A DNA stretch of 64,000 nt from Valencia hispanica (taxonomy: Eukaryota > Chordata > Actinopteri > Cyprinodontiformes > Valenciidae), in NCBI GenBank assembly GCA_963556495.2, contig OY747712.1, forward strand, positions 54,751,069-54,815,068, in the 5' to 3' direction. Positions within the stretch are counted from its first letter, which is position 1, and every line of letters begins with the position of its first letter. The position numbers and the translations under genes are program-made. A model generated the notes under the pieces. The model saw only the letters and a list, made by a program, of their open reading frames with translations. It was not told where the DNA came from and ran no database searches. Of the stretch, positions 22,757-33,827 are shown piece by piece.

Positions 22757-24711
22757 CCCTCAACCTGCTTGATCCACTTAAAGTTAAACATCTACAGCCA
22801 AAACATGCATCACCATGGAGAAATTACTACCTTAGAAAACTAAAGAGAAATTGCAGGGCGGCGGAGAGAAAATGGGGAAAAAATAAGATCACAATAAATA
22901 AGCAGATTTATACTGACCAACTAAAATCATACAATAATGCAGTAAGAAAGTCAAGAAATGCTTACATTTCCAAAATAATCTCAGATCATAAAAATAATCA
23001 CACAATTGCTAACATTTTTAACTGTGACACTAATTCACTTCAGAAAACCCCCTCTAACGCTCTGTGAGGAATTTGCAGCCCACTTCAGAGGGAAGGTAGA
23101 CACCATCAGATGTACTATTTTATCTTCTCAAAGCAACATAGTTTTAGACAAATTTGAATGTGTGTCTATACCAGAGGAAACGCTGGACAGTTTTGTACTG
23201 GTGGAGGCTGAGAGTCTCAATAAAGTTTTCTCCTCAGTGAGGCCCACCACATGTGTCTTGGACCCGATTCCCACTAGATTTTTAAGCAATTTTATGATTC
23301 TCTTAGAGATGAGATTTTAACCGTGATGAATTGCTCCCTTCAGGCAGGGGTCTTTCCTGCCGCCTTTAAAGGGGTGGTGGTGAGGCCCCTGCTGAAGAAG
23401 AGCAATTTAGATTCTAATGATTTGAACAATTTCCGACCGGTATCAAACTTACCTTTTTTAAGCAAAATTTTAGAAAAGCTTGTTTTAATTCAACTTAATG
23501 ATTTTATTAACGGTCATAATGTCCTGGAGAAATTTCAGTCTGGTTTTAGGGTGAACCACAGCACAGAGACAGCCTTCTGAAGATTTTAAATGATTTTAGA
23601 TTAAACTATGATGTACAGAAGTTGACAGTGTTGGTTCTACTGGATCTAAGTGCTGCCTTTGATACAGTGGACCACACTATTCTTTTAATGCGTTTGAAAC
23701 AGATTGGCCTCTCTGGTGCTGTCCATAGATGGTTCACATCCTACCTCACAAATAGGACTTTTATGGTAAGTTTAGATACCTGCTCCTCTAAGGTCCACAA
23801 GATTACATGTGGTGTGCCCCAGGGTTCAATTTTAGGCCCAGTGCTTTTTAACCTCTATGTGCTCCCTCTTGGTGGTGTCATCTGGAGACATGGAGTCAAC
23901 TTTCACAGTTATGCTGATGATACACAGTTATACATCTCCATGTCTCCTGATGACACACGGCCAATGGATGCACTTTTTAACTGTATTTTATACATCAAAT
24001 CCTGGATGGCAGAAAACTTTCTCCAGCTCAACCAGGACAAAACTGGAGTTTTAGTTATTGGTCCTGAGGGCCAGAGAGAGAAACTTTTACCAAAACGGCA
24101 ATCACTGTCTTTTAATCCTTCTCAGCAATTGAGGAACCTGGGTGTTATCTTTGACTCAGAGCTGACTTTTATCCCTCATATTAAAAATATCATTAAAATA
24201 GGTTTTTAATCACCCGAAGAACGTTTCCAGAGTCCGCCCCATTCTCTCTCGGGCCGATACGGAGACGCTGATGCATGCTTTTATCACCTGTAGAATTGAT
24301 TACTGCAATGCCCTGCTTTCTGGTCTTCCCAAAAAGACTATTTCAGGTCTACAACTATTACAAAATTCAGTTGCACGTGTCCTGACGAAGACCAGGAGGC
24401 GGGAGCATATTACTCCGGTTTTAGAATCATTGCATTAGCTCCCCGTATCTTTCAGGATCGATGTTAAGGTTGTTTTAATGGTTTTTAAGTGTCTTAATGG
24501 TCTTGGGCCTTCTTATCTCTCAGAGCTGCTTTTACTGTATGAACCCTCACGGCCTCTGCGCTCCTCTGGCAGCCGTCTCCTTGTGATTCCAAAAGTCAGG
24601 ACACACACTCATGGTGAGGCTTCCTTTCATTATTATGGCCCTCATCTCTGGAACAGGCTGGTTTTTAAGAGTAGGCTCAAGACTCACCTTTTTAGCCTAG
24701 CTTTTAATTGA
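22757..24711 (+). pseudogene. LINE A ORF2 3' part (reverse transcriptase), frameshifted
   Basis: Continues LINE A after the insertion: KHASPWRNYYLRKLKRNC, then [50 protein letters not shown] and YADDTQLY, ending KTHLFSLAFN. All RT motifs are visible but spread over frames 22735-23067, 23006-23320, 23323-23580, 23622-24209 and 24478-24711, with a further decayed part near 24210-24470. It cannot make a functional enzyme. Confidence 0.88.
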
Positions 24712-25372
24712 TTATTACTTATTATAGTGTGTTTCATTGCTTTGTATCTTTTATTTGCTTATATTTTAACACAGTTTTATTAGCTATCTTTGCTACTATA
24801 TGGTTAACTGTTTTTACTATTATATTTATTACTACTTATTTTACTTATATTAGCTCTGGTTATTTTACATTTTTACTTATTAATCCTTCTTCCAGTGTTT
24901 CCTCTGTGGGAGCCGTCTGCCTCGGGGGCGGTATTCGGCTGCGGTGGCCTGGTTGCTCTCCGGGTAGTGCTCAGGTGGAGGCAGGGGTCTCTACCCTCCC
25001 TCCTCTGGGCGCCTTGTGTCGGTGCCCTGGCTGCTGCAGTGGACCTGTTGCTGTCGGGGCATACGGTTCTCCTGATGGCGTTTTCCTTACGTACATCTGA
25101 GCTCAGCCCAGTGTCTACCAATGATCTTACGCGTTTTGGGAAGATGTCTGTGTGTGTTTGTGGGTGGATGTGTGCCAGTGTGTGTCTGTGTGTATCTGGG
25201 AAATGGGTTTGGGAAGGGGGAATAACTGTCTTTTCGTTTTTATAATTGTGGGGAATGGATGGGAATTTGGGTTATGTAGGGTCATTTTAATCTGTAAAGA
25301 TCTTTGAGATGCATTTTTTGTATGAAAGGTGCTTTATAAATAAAGTTTGATTGATTGATTGATTGATTGATA
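24712..25372 (+). other. LINE A 3' UTR and TTGA tail
   Basis: AT-rich then GC- and GT-rich UTR with a TGTGTG stretch (25147-25195). It ends GGTGCTTTATAAATAAAGTT and six TTGA-type units. The tail fixes the LINE strand and 3' end. Confidence 0.8.
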
Positions 25373-26805
25373 GTGTCTCGCCTTGTTTGGGTGTTGGGGT
25401 GTCCAGCTGGTGGTTGCAGTGGATGGGCAGCGTTTTTGGGCACTGGACATGGCTCCTGGGCCTTGGTTTTTGTGCGCTGTGGAGTATGTTGGTTGGGTTT
25501 GTGACCAGTGTCGGTCGGGCTCACCGGTGGTCTGACCAGCTGGATGTGCAAGGCAGGTGGATGGGGGGGGGGGGGCGGGGCGGGGCTGGATTCGGTCGCT
25601 TGCTGAGCCATCATTTGTCGCTCTGCTCGGGATGGGGTTGGTTCATGCTCTGGGTTCCTGGCTGTGCACGGGAGCCTTTCGATGGGTGGGTGGCGCTGGG
25701 GGCCTCTTTTACTGGCAGGGAAGCTGTTACTATCTAGCTACTGGTGCTCTCACCCTAGGAGTTGCTCTTGGATGGAGAGGGGTGTGCAGGGGTAGGGGGG
25801 CTGAACTCAACCTGGGTGTCTAAGTCTTTTGTGCTCTGATAGTAGACCGAATGTTGGGGTGGGTATAGCTCTTCTTCTGGGATGGGGCTTGGGAGACAGC
25901 CTTGGGCTCGTTGGGGCTTAGTGGTGCTGCAGCCACGGAGTAGACATGCCAGGGCCTCCCTCTCTTGGTGGATCTTGGTGAACGGGGTGCTTATTGGAGT
26001 GTGTGGGGGAGCTGGCTCCCTGGGAACGCATTTTCTCCCCCAGTCCTTCCCGCCCCATCCCTGGACACCTCTGTACTCCCGCTCCATCACTTTACCACTC
26101 ATGTAGAGCTTTGGAGTGTGGGCACTTCACTGAGGTGCGGGGAAAGGTTTCCATCTTTACTACCCCATGGCAGCCTGAGTCCCAATTTTACAGTACAACT
26201 TAAACACTCTCACATATAACATTCTCATGAGACACACATGTTGGGACTTTGGGATTGACAGACTTTTTGGCATCCAAAGGAGCTGTTCACTCAATTACCT
26301 CTGGTGCCGGTGCCCACTGTTAAACTGCAAATAGACACTGAGGGCTCGGGTGGGGGATGGGGTGGATGTGGCTGCCTTCCTCACATCCCACCCCTCTTTT
26401 TTAAATGCACATTATAACAACATGCATCAACACCTTACTTGAGCGGGAGCTGGGAGGCTAGGGTACTTTTCACACCCCTGTATGCTATTGGCCATCATGG
26501 GTTGGGAGGAGGAACAGGCAGTCTGGTCGGGGCCTGGGCTCGTAGGCTGCTTCGCCACTGTGTTGGCTTTGGCGATCTGCTTGTCTCCATCCTAGGAGGT
26601 AGGGGGAACACCTCCTGGGTCCGGGGGCTTGTTGCTCTGCTGGGGTATTGGTACCTGGACCTGGGAGTATAGAGTGTTTATTGGGAGTTTGAGTGAGTGT
26701 CCAGCTTCCTTTCTTGTGTGTCTTGGTGTGCAGGTGAGAGGGTGTGCATGTATTAGGGGAATGTGACTGTGCTCCGGTGTATCCATCAGGTTGGGTCTTG
26801 GGCTG
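25373..26805 (+). repeat. G-rich unclassified repeat, left part (split by the provirus)
   Basis: Long G/T-rich sequence with no consistent frame; a G run at 25562-25574 stands out. It breaks at the GCTG target site (26802-26805) and resumes at 35706. It looks like the untranslated part of a non-LTR element, but no coding part confirms this. Confidence 0.4.
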
Positions 26806-27227
26806 TGTCGGCTTCTTTTTTTATGTGCTCTGGAACTCACTGTTTTTTTACTCCGAGAGGAGGGGGCGCCGAACTCCAAAACCCCAGAAAAGAACAAAGA
26901 ACATATCACATGACTCCTCTCTCCTCCTTCTACATCTTGACAGGTCATTTATTTTCTCCAGGTCTCCTGACCGTACCAGGAGTACCATGAACTCGGGTTG
27001 TAACATGAACCAGAGTTATAACTGATCCTCCCTGCTTTCAGTTCATATCTTTACTCAAGAGTTTGTTTACTTAAAACCTTAAACCCTATAAAATACTGGT
27101 AACAGAGTCATGTTTTACTACCCTGAATAATATAAACAGGCCTATTACTTCTAAAGCTTAAAAAAGATATAATTAAAACATATGTACTGCATAATAAAAA
27201 TAGCCCCAAAAAAAGTAGAATACAACA
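26806..27227 (-). repeat. 3' LTR of the provirus
   Basis: Matches the 5' LTR closely but lacks a 153-bp segment (35218-35370 in the other LTR) and has a 5-base insertion. Together these account exactly for the length difference of 148. The lost segment includes one AATAAA-type motif in element orientation; another remains in the shared part. Confidence 0.93.
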
Positions 27228-27242
27228 AATCCCTCTTTCAAT
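27228..27242 (-). other. Polypurine tract
   Basis: On the minus strand the bases just before the 3' LTR read TTGAAAGAGGGATT, a purine-rich primer site for plus-strand DNA synthesis in retroviruses. Confidence 0.6.
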
Positions 27243-27249
27243 CTATTTT

Positions 27250-29178
27250 TCAAATAGATTGACCACTCCTCTGTACTTCTCCTTCAGGCTCCATGTGAGG
27301 GAGTAACAGATATTGACCTTGCACATTATCACCAACAGCTTTTTCAATACACTTTGTGAGCAAAGAACGTATACAAGGAATACAGCAACATCCACATAAT
27401 ACCATAGTTGACACAAATACTGCTAAAGAAACCATTATAGACATTGCCAGAGTCTTCCATTTACCAAACATATTATTTAACAAATTGTCCCACATTGAGG
27501 TAGCTACACCTGATTGTTCTTTCAGCCTATTTGAAAGTATTCTGAGTCCTTCTACTGCCCTAGTTAATTTACCGTCTGCATTAGTATTATTAGGGATAAA
27601 AACACAACATTGATTAACAAAAAGGGAACAGACGCCACCGGTCTGAGCTAAAATCATGTCGACTGCTATTCTATTTTGAAATGCCATTAAGGAGGTGGCT
27701 TTAAGTTGCTCATGAACAGCCTCAAACCCATCTCTAGTATTATTAGCTAATTTCTGTACATTATAGTGTATATAGTTTATTCTATCCACGTTCTTGTTCA
27801 GGGTACACCACCAACAAATACTTGATTCCCATCCTGCTGAGATCTGATTAACCAATTTATATTCGTCTGGAACACCTCTAGGAACTCCAATGGCATCAAT
27901 ATAAGTTGAATCATCTTCGTGGCTTAAGTCCCTCTTTCTAACATGATTATTCAAAGTGAGAAGAGTCTGGTCTCCTGTGGGATCATAAGTAAATATTGCT
28001 ACTGGCATAATTAATGTAACAGGTGCACACAATCCTGTCCAATTACTAGGTAAAATGGAGCGGAGAATTTTTCCTCCACACCACCACCAGATGTCAGCAC
28101 GAGCCTGAAAAGATTTAAGGAAAGTTTGAATTGAATTACAATATGTAATGTTGACTGAACCCACTAGTTTATTTCCAGGCTTACCATTTTTGAAACAAGT
28201 AAAATTATTTGGAGCTACATTACTATCAAAGAAGGGTGGGGTAGCTCTGTTATCAGCTATAGGGAATAAATTTTCCCAGTTACTACAATCTTTTACTGGA
28301 TTTTCACTAGATAGCAGGGAAACCAGACAAGTTGTGCTGAGCTCAAAAGGTGCAGGGACCACCTTGAGAACAGGTCGGGCTCCCATGCACACAACACAGT
28401 CCTGTCTCGCTTCCTTTCCGGCATGTTCTACCATAAGCAACCAATTATTAGTGGAGCCCCCCACTCCTGTCATCATTTCAAAGTAATCGTCCACAGATGG
28501 TTCTTCTTTAATTATACTACCTCTTGCTGCTGAGGCCTGATTTTGACTTACTGAGGTGGAAACATTAAGAGAGTCTTGACATATTGTAATAGGAAATTGA
28601 ACATCTTTTCCCCCTTTATAAACCCAAATTATAAAGAGAGTACAACTTTCCCCCTTCTGGAGATATTTTAAGGGGAGGAGATCACTCTTAGTTAAATTAA
28701 CCGTAAGAAGTAATTTATCTGCAGTCTTATCCAATTTAACCAATGGACGCGTGTGTTTTGCAAAAGAGGTAGTGGTATACCTTCTCCAGTCATATCCTAA
28801 AGGATCAGCAATTAAAGTGGACCAACTAGTATCTTTTTGATCATTCGTTATGTACCACAAGGGGTAGGTTTTATATTTACTTGCTTGTTGTCCCTTATAA
28901 ACCAATGTATTTAAAGGAATAGTAATCACTGCAGATTGTCCTTTTGGTATACAAAATTGAGAAAATCCATGATGTGCCTCGGAAGTGCCGCACCGTGAAG
29001 AGGGAGATGGTTTAGCCATTAAGTTTCTTCTCTGTCTAATTGAGTGAACTCCAACCTGCGTTTGATTTGAAGAACTATTATAGGGCCATTCATCACAACA
29101 GTAAAAGATAATATTGACCACTAACACCATGCAAAAACCTGTGGCGTACAGCACCTTCTTATTTTCCCAAAGACGCAT
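27250..29178 (-). CDS. env: Retroviral envelope glycoprotein, full-length open frame (642 aa)
   Basis: Uninterrupted from ATG 29178 to the stop at 27250. An N-terminal hydrophobic segment spans residues 9-27. A furin-type RQRR lies at 48-51 and a basic VRKR at 413-416 fits the surface/transmembrane boundary. The surface part has a CVVC motif (261-264) and many N-glycosylation sites. The transmembrane part has a CWWC at 455-458, heptad regions, the immunosuppressive-like region ending in a CX6CC motif (Cys517, Cys524, Cys525), a membrane anchor at about 577-599 rich in Cys at its end, and a short tail containing YLLL. It resembles gamma-type envelopes common in fish ERVs, including the captured percomORF env group. 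Function would be membrane fusion; whether the host uses it is unknown. Confidence 0.92.
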   Translation of the reverse strand: MRLWENKKVLYATGFCMVLVVNIIFYCCDEWPYNSSSNQTQVGVHSIRQRRNLMAKPSPSSRCGTSEAHHGFSQFCIPKGQSAVITIPLNTLVYKGQQASKYKTYPLWYITNDQKDTSWSTLIADPLGYDWRRYTTTSFAKHTRPLVKLDKTADKLLLTVNLTKSDLLPLKYLQKGESCTLFIIWVYKGGKDVQFPITICQDSLNVSTSVSQNQASAARGSIIKEEPSVDDYFEMMTGVGGSTNNWLLMVEHAGKEARQDCVVCMGARPVLKVVPAPFELSTTCLVSLLSSENPVKDCSNWENLFPIADNRATPPFFDSNVAPNNFTCFKNGKPGNKLVGSVNITYCNSIQTFLKSFQARADIWWWCGGKILRSILPSNWTGLCAPVTLIMPVAIFTYDPTGDQTLLTLNNHVRKRDLSHEDDSTYIDAIGVPRGVPDEYKLVNQISAGWESSICWWCTLNKNVDRINYIHYNVQKLANNTRDGFEAVHEQLKATSLMAFQNRIAVDMILAQTGGVCSLFVNQCCVFIPNNTNADGKLTRAVEGLRILSNRLKEQSGVATSMWDNLLNNMFGKWKTLAMSIMVSLAVFVSTMVLCGCCCIPCIRSLLTKCIEKAVGDNVQGQYLLLPHMEPEGEVQRSGQSI

Positions 29179-30060
29179 ATTTCTGTCTGTGGTGTGATCC
29201 TATGTTTATTTTATCCAAAAAAGAAGGGTGTCTGTTTTTTTTTTCTTTATCTTTACCTTTAAGCAATATTTTTTCTAATTTATAATTGTTTTTTATGTTT
29301 TAACCTAATTCTCAATATTCTTTTAGTAAAAGCAAACTCTAGCAATTGTCACCAACCCCAAAAACATCCTACAAAAACCACATCATAATGAAAAAAGGAT
29401 AAGTAAAACAAAAATTAGTAGTCAGTCAACCTGATTATACTTTAAACACAAGTTTTATAAAACCGTAAATACTGAATATTAAGAAAAAAAATCTTACAAA
29501 TCGACTACTTAAAAATTCTTTGACACCCTCTTAGGCAGTGTCTAGCAATCTGCACCTGTAAATAAAAATTGGTTAAACAACCTGTAAAATACAAGAAAAA
29601 TGATTAATAAGTGTTCGGTCTTTATTATTTTGTTCTCTAGTCTTCGCTCTTGCTTATTTCTCTGGCAGCAGGTGGCTACCAGAGTGATGAAATGATTCAG
29701 TACAGTGGACTCTTTATTTTTTCCCAAAGTTACTGTCTTTTCTGCAGATCGCCCTCACTGAAATGACAGTTACTTCATTAACTGAACATTTCCCCCAATA
29801 AACACAAATGCACAGACAGGCCCCGCCTCCAATAGCTTCCCCCACCGATTGTGAGGTGGTCAAAACCTGCTGTGAAATGTGTTTGATTTCTTGCGATCTT
29901 TTCTCTTCGGTACAATCCCTCTTCGAGAAAAGCAAGTCCAAATTGCTTATCTCGCCCAATTTTTTTGCACATATAGATTACACTGGATGATTACAGCAAC
30001 TTCAACCAATCTTCTGGGTGGGTCAGGCCCCGCCTCCTGGCTTCGGCAGTCGACACCGCC
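29179..30060. other. Provirus stretch between integrase remnant and env
   Basis: AT-rich, no supported gene on either strand. In a working provirus the end of pol and the env splice acceptor would lie here; neither is clear. Confidence 0.45.
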
Positions 30061-30103
30061 TAGTCAGAACCGACACCACCCGCTGCAAAGAGATTCTCCC
30101 AGG

Positions 30104-30415
30104 TCAGCAGAGAGCTGCTGCAGCGTGAGGGACAGGAGAGGGGTCGGGGGCCGGAGCACACTGAGACCAATGAAACCAAGTAGAACCCTTTCCCCGTAGC
30201 TGGACAGCATGGGTTGTACGAGCAGCAACCTGGAACGGGCCAGACCACCTTGGCTCCTGCCACTTTCTTTTATACACCCTTAGCCAAACACGCCCAGCCT
30301 CAGAAGGAGACACCGCAGGTCCCTGCACGTCACGGGGAGCTGGAAGGAAGGAGGAGACGAGGCCCTTCAGCTGCTGATGGTCACTGCGAGGGTCCGGGTC
30401 AGGGTGTGGTGACAC
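30104..30415 (-). pseudogene. pol: Integrase C-terminal fragment
   Basis: A short frame containing RVWLRVYKRKW followed by EPRWSGPFQV and a WFHWSQC stretch, the pattern of the C-terminal DNA-binding domain of gammaretroviral integrases. The zinc-binding domain and the catalytic core that should precede it are absent: RNase H ends at about 30445, only some 30 bases away. This is a clean internal deletion of most of integrase. Confidence 0.75.
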
Positions 30416-30440
30416 CTGTAGTTCTCTGCCAGCTGTAAAT

Positions 30441-32084
30441 TTAAAGTTGAATTAGACCGCTCGATGACGCCCTATTTCCCCACGCGTCAACGGTGTCAGC
30501 CTTGCTGTGACCCCTACACTTAAGAACAGCGAGGTTAGCTGGTAACTGTACAACATCCAAAAGCTCCATAATATCTGCATGATGGTGTACAGGTTTACCA
30601 GTAGCAGTAACAAAACCTGCTCTCTTCCACTGTGGTAATTCATAATGTATAACAGAAAACCCGTAGTTTGAATCAGTGTAAATCGTGACGTCTTTATCTC
30701 TTCCCCATTTGCATGCTTCAATAAGAGCCCTTATCTCAGCACGCTGTGCGCTCTGCTTGCCGTCCAGCTTCCCTGAAACGACAGTCTGTAGTGAATCTCC
30801 ATTCTGCTCAACAACTGCAAAACCTGATCTCAACTGGCCCTGTCCATCTCTGAAACAACAACCATCTGTATAGAGCACAAAACCTGTAGATAAGGGATCA
30901 GACCGTAAATCAGGACGTATTTTTTGAGCAACAGAATTCAGCCTGACACAGTCATGCTGCTCCCCAGAGGCGGTGATTTGGTCAGCCATGTTTATTCCTT
31001 CATGCGTAAAAATAATGTTTGGTGCCTCCAAAACTCTGCTAATCCGCTGCTGACGCAAAGTAGAAAGAGTAAACGTCTCAGAATTAACCAATGCCATGAC
31101 ACCATGAGATGTCAAAATATGAAGTGGATAACCCCTGACAATGTGTGATGTTTTTTCCACTAGATGTGCAATTCCTGCTGCATGTCTCGTGCAAGGCGGC
31201 TGTCTCATTTCAATAGCTTGCAGCTTTATGCTAAGATACATAAGAATGTGTCTCTGACCACCTTTTTTCTGAAACAAAATCCCATTAACCACCCCATCTG
31301 TTTCTGATGTGTTAAGAAAAAATGGACACGTATAGTCAGGAGTGGCTAAATCAGCTGCTTGTGCTAGAGCCTGTTTCAACTTAATAAATGCCTCCTCAGC
31401 TGGTATTTCCCATTCTAATTTAGCATGCAGATTTTTCATACCATGAGCATTTACAAGAGCCCTGAGTGGTGTGGTAAGGTTTGTGTAATTAGGCACATAA
31501 TGTCTGGAAAAATTTGTCAGTCCCAGAAATGACAGCATTGATTTAACAGTGAGAGGTTTAGAATGGGCCAAAATAGCATTCTTGTGGGTGTCCGTCAGTC
31601 CAGCCCCTTGAGCGGTCACCCTTCGCCCCAGGAACTGGACTTCCTGCCTGACCAACTGAAGCTTATCGCGGGAGACTTTGAATCCCTCTTTTCCCAAATG
31701 TTGCAACACAACTAGAGTCGCTGCTATGCACTTTTCAACAGTAGGGGATGCTAAAAGTAAATCGTCCACATATTGGGTCAGTACACAGCCTGGAGGGAGC
31801 TGTACAGTGCTTAATGACTGCTTCAACACCTGATTAAAAATACCTGGAGATAAAGCAAAACCCTGCGGAAGCCTACTATAACGTAGCTTCCTGCCCCTGA
31901 ATGTAAATGAAAAAATATCCCTGACAGAAGGATGGAGTGATAAACAGAAAAATGCATTAGCCAAATCTATGCAGGTAAACCACTTTAAATCAGGAGTCAG
32001 TGATGCCAGAGCTGTATACGGATTCGGTGTAGAAATGGGAGGGGTTCTAAGGGCCTCATTAATAGCACGCAAATCACGTGCCAT
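30441..32084 (-). pseudogene. pol: Reverse transcriptase (without N-terminal part) and RNase H
   Basis: A 547-codon open frame. RT blocks: WFTCIDLANAFFCLSLHP, LPQGFALSPGIFNQ and QYVDDLLLAS with the catalytic YVDD. RNase H: YTDGCCF (first Asp), RAEIRALIEA (Glu), IYTDSNYGF (Asp) and RGHSKADT (His/Asp region), so the RNase H site looks intact. The apparent start at 32084 is internal; the RT fingers lie upstream in another frame (31997-32656) with a gap of coding sequence between. The frame ends at 30441, where integrase should begin. Confidence 0.88.
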
Positions 32085-32656
32085 TCTGTATTTACCAGTT
32101 CTAAAACTCCAGCTTCAAGTAAGCCTGCAATAGTGTCTGCAATACCTTCCTCAGCCTGAGGTTTATGTGGGTACTGAGAACGCCAGATTGGATCAGAATG
32201 TTTCATCTCAAATGTGATGGGTGTGGTTTGCACTAGACCGACATCAGTGGGACCATCTGACCACAAAGAGTCAGGCACGACCTTTAAGGCCTCCACTGCA
32301 TCAGGATGATCTGTTTTTTCTCTGCCATGATTTCTAGAAAGCTGCAAATGTTCCAGAATGGTAGTATCAGAGAGCTGCGTGTCTATTTTGTACATCTGAG
32401 TAGAAGGAGAAAAAGAGACTGAAGGTATCTGGGTAGAAACCCAATCCTTTAATTCAACTCCCCTCTTAACCATTCCCCTCAAATCTTTAGCTTGATGTTT
32501 CGGATGCAACAAAAGCGATATGTGTGGAAGCGCTTCAGCTTCCATCATATACCATTTATGCTGCTCTGAAGTCAGCTGATTTAATTTATTTATCCAACAG
32601 TTTCCTCCACCAGTCAAAGCAGGGAGTTGCAGAATGATGGCAGATATGTCAGCCAT
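31997..32656 (-). pseudogene. gag capsid fragment fused to RT N-terminal region
   Basis: One frame of 219 codons. Its first 50 or so residues (MADISAIILQLPALTGGGNC and on) look like the start of capsid. It then runs into sequence like the RT N-terminus (SLWSDGPTDVGLVQTTPITF, then an AGVLE block). The rest of capsid, nucleocapsid and protease are missing between them. The last residues are out of frame relative to the downstream RT. The gag/pol boundary is therefore destroyed by deletion. Confidence 0.65.
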
Positions 32657-32677
32657 CTTCCATGGTTTGTAAATTAC

Positions 32678-33305
32678 TTAACCATCTGATGCTCCCACTA
32701 AAGGAAGCATTAAATCAGGGCCTCCACTTGCCCCCAGTGGCAACTTAGATCTGGTATTCATAAATGATCCCTCACTCCCCTTGTCCCCCAACGTCTGCAT
32801 ATTTTCGACCTGTAGAACTGCTGCACATTCATCACGTTGACTGGGGCTGGCACTCCCTGAAAGGTCTGCAGCTTGACCCCTTACCACAGATGCTAATCTT
32901 TCCTGATCCTGCAGCACCCCATCCATCTGTCGCTGAACTTTAGTTAACCTGTGTTCGTGCTGCTCCATCTCATCCATCAATTTAGCATTATACGCCAAGA
33001 ACAATTCATCGGTGCATTCTAATTTGTTGCTAACTAAATTTAGTAGCTGTCGCTTTTCCTCCCCAGAACACATTCTGTGAGAGACTTCTCTTATAATCCC
33101 CTCGGGCACCATGACGAGCCCACATGGCCGTCATAAGGCCCTGGAACTGGTTTTTATCTTTTTTACCGGGCTTATCAACTAAAACAGAATATAATTTAGA
33201 AATGTATATTAACAATTGGGCATCTAAAGTACGCCAGTTTTGTCCCTGTGGAGCAGGAAGTAATTTATATTTGGCTGCCATTGAATATTCGTAACAAAAA
33301 TCCAA
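32678..33305 (-). pseudogene. gag: gag N-terminal region (matrix-like), frameshifted
   Basis: Two overlapping frames, 33030-33305 (from MAAKYKLLPAPQGQNW) and 32678-33112 (a helical, Glu/Gln-rich region with HRLTKVQRQMD), fit one gag N-terminus if a frameshift near 33095 is assumed. The second frame stops at 32678 just before the capsid-like piece. Assignment rests on position behind the leader and on helical character; no strong motif is present. Confidence 0.55.
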
Positions 33306-33790
33306 AATGGATTAAAATTTAACAAAGTAGGTTATTTGTATTAACTCTATAAATTATTTATTTTAATTGATAAACTATCAATTCGTAGGCCCAAATTTAT
33401 CCCAATATTAATGCAGTTAACAGTAAAGGCAGGCACAGTTTTTATTTATTTAATTTATTTCTTTTTATAGTGAAGGAGTTTATATATTATTTATTCATGC
33501 AACATTAACCTTAATAATGTTTTAGGCAAAGCTAAAAAGGTTTATAACGCACTGTTTATCTTATCATTAAATTTATATACGGAGATTATTGCCGTTTCAT
33601 CTAAAAATCAAAGAATTCCTAATAGAGTCCGGCCTGCGCCAAAACTCGGGACACACACTTCGGTGAAACACACGAAAAAATAGAATTCTCCCAATATAAA
33701 GCAATTTTTATTTATCATTAAAACATATACCGAAAGAAATACGTTTAAAACTCGCTTTGCAACACAAAATCGTCAACAGTTGTTTGCTCC

Positions 33791-33827
<37 letters not shown>

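Larger units (their letters stand above)
15640..25372 (+). mobile_element. L2-type LINE, family A, copy 1, split by LINE B
   Basis: Order: leader, ORF1 (15831-17102), start of ORF2 with endonuclease (17324-18095), then the inserted LINE B (18095-22755), then the rest of ORF2 (22757-24711), a 3' UTR and a TTGA tail (25346-25372). Family A differs from B in protein sequence and tail. Multiple frameshifts mark it as older than the LINE B inside it. Confidence 0.88.

Noticed and set aside
25282..26948. Pro-rich minus frames and Gly/Trp-rich plus frames
   Set aside because: Same G-rich repeat as above; no domain, no consistent start and mutual overlap.
29714..30438. Short frames on both strands between env and RNase H
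   Set aside because: Apart from the integrase C-terminal piece they show no family pattern.
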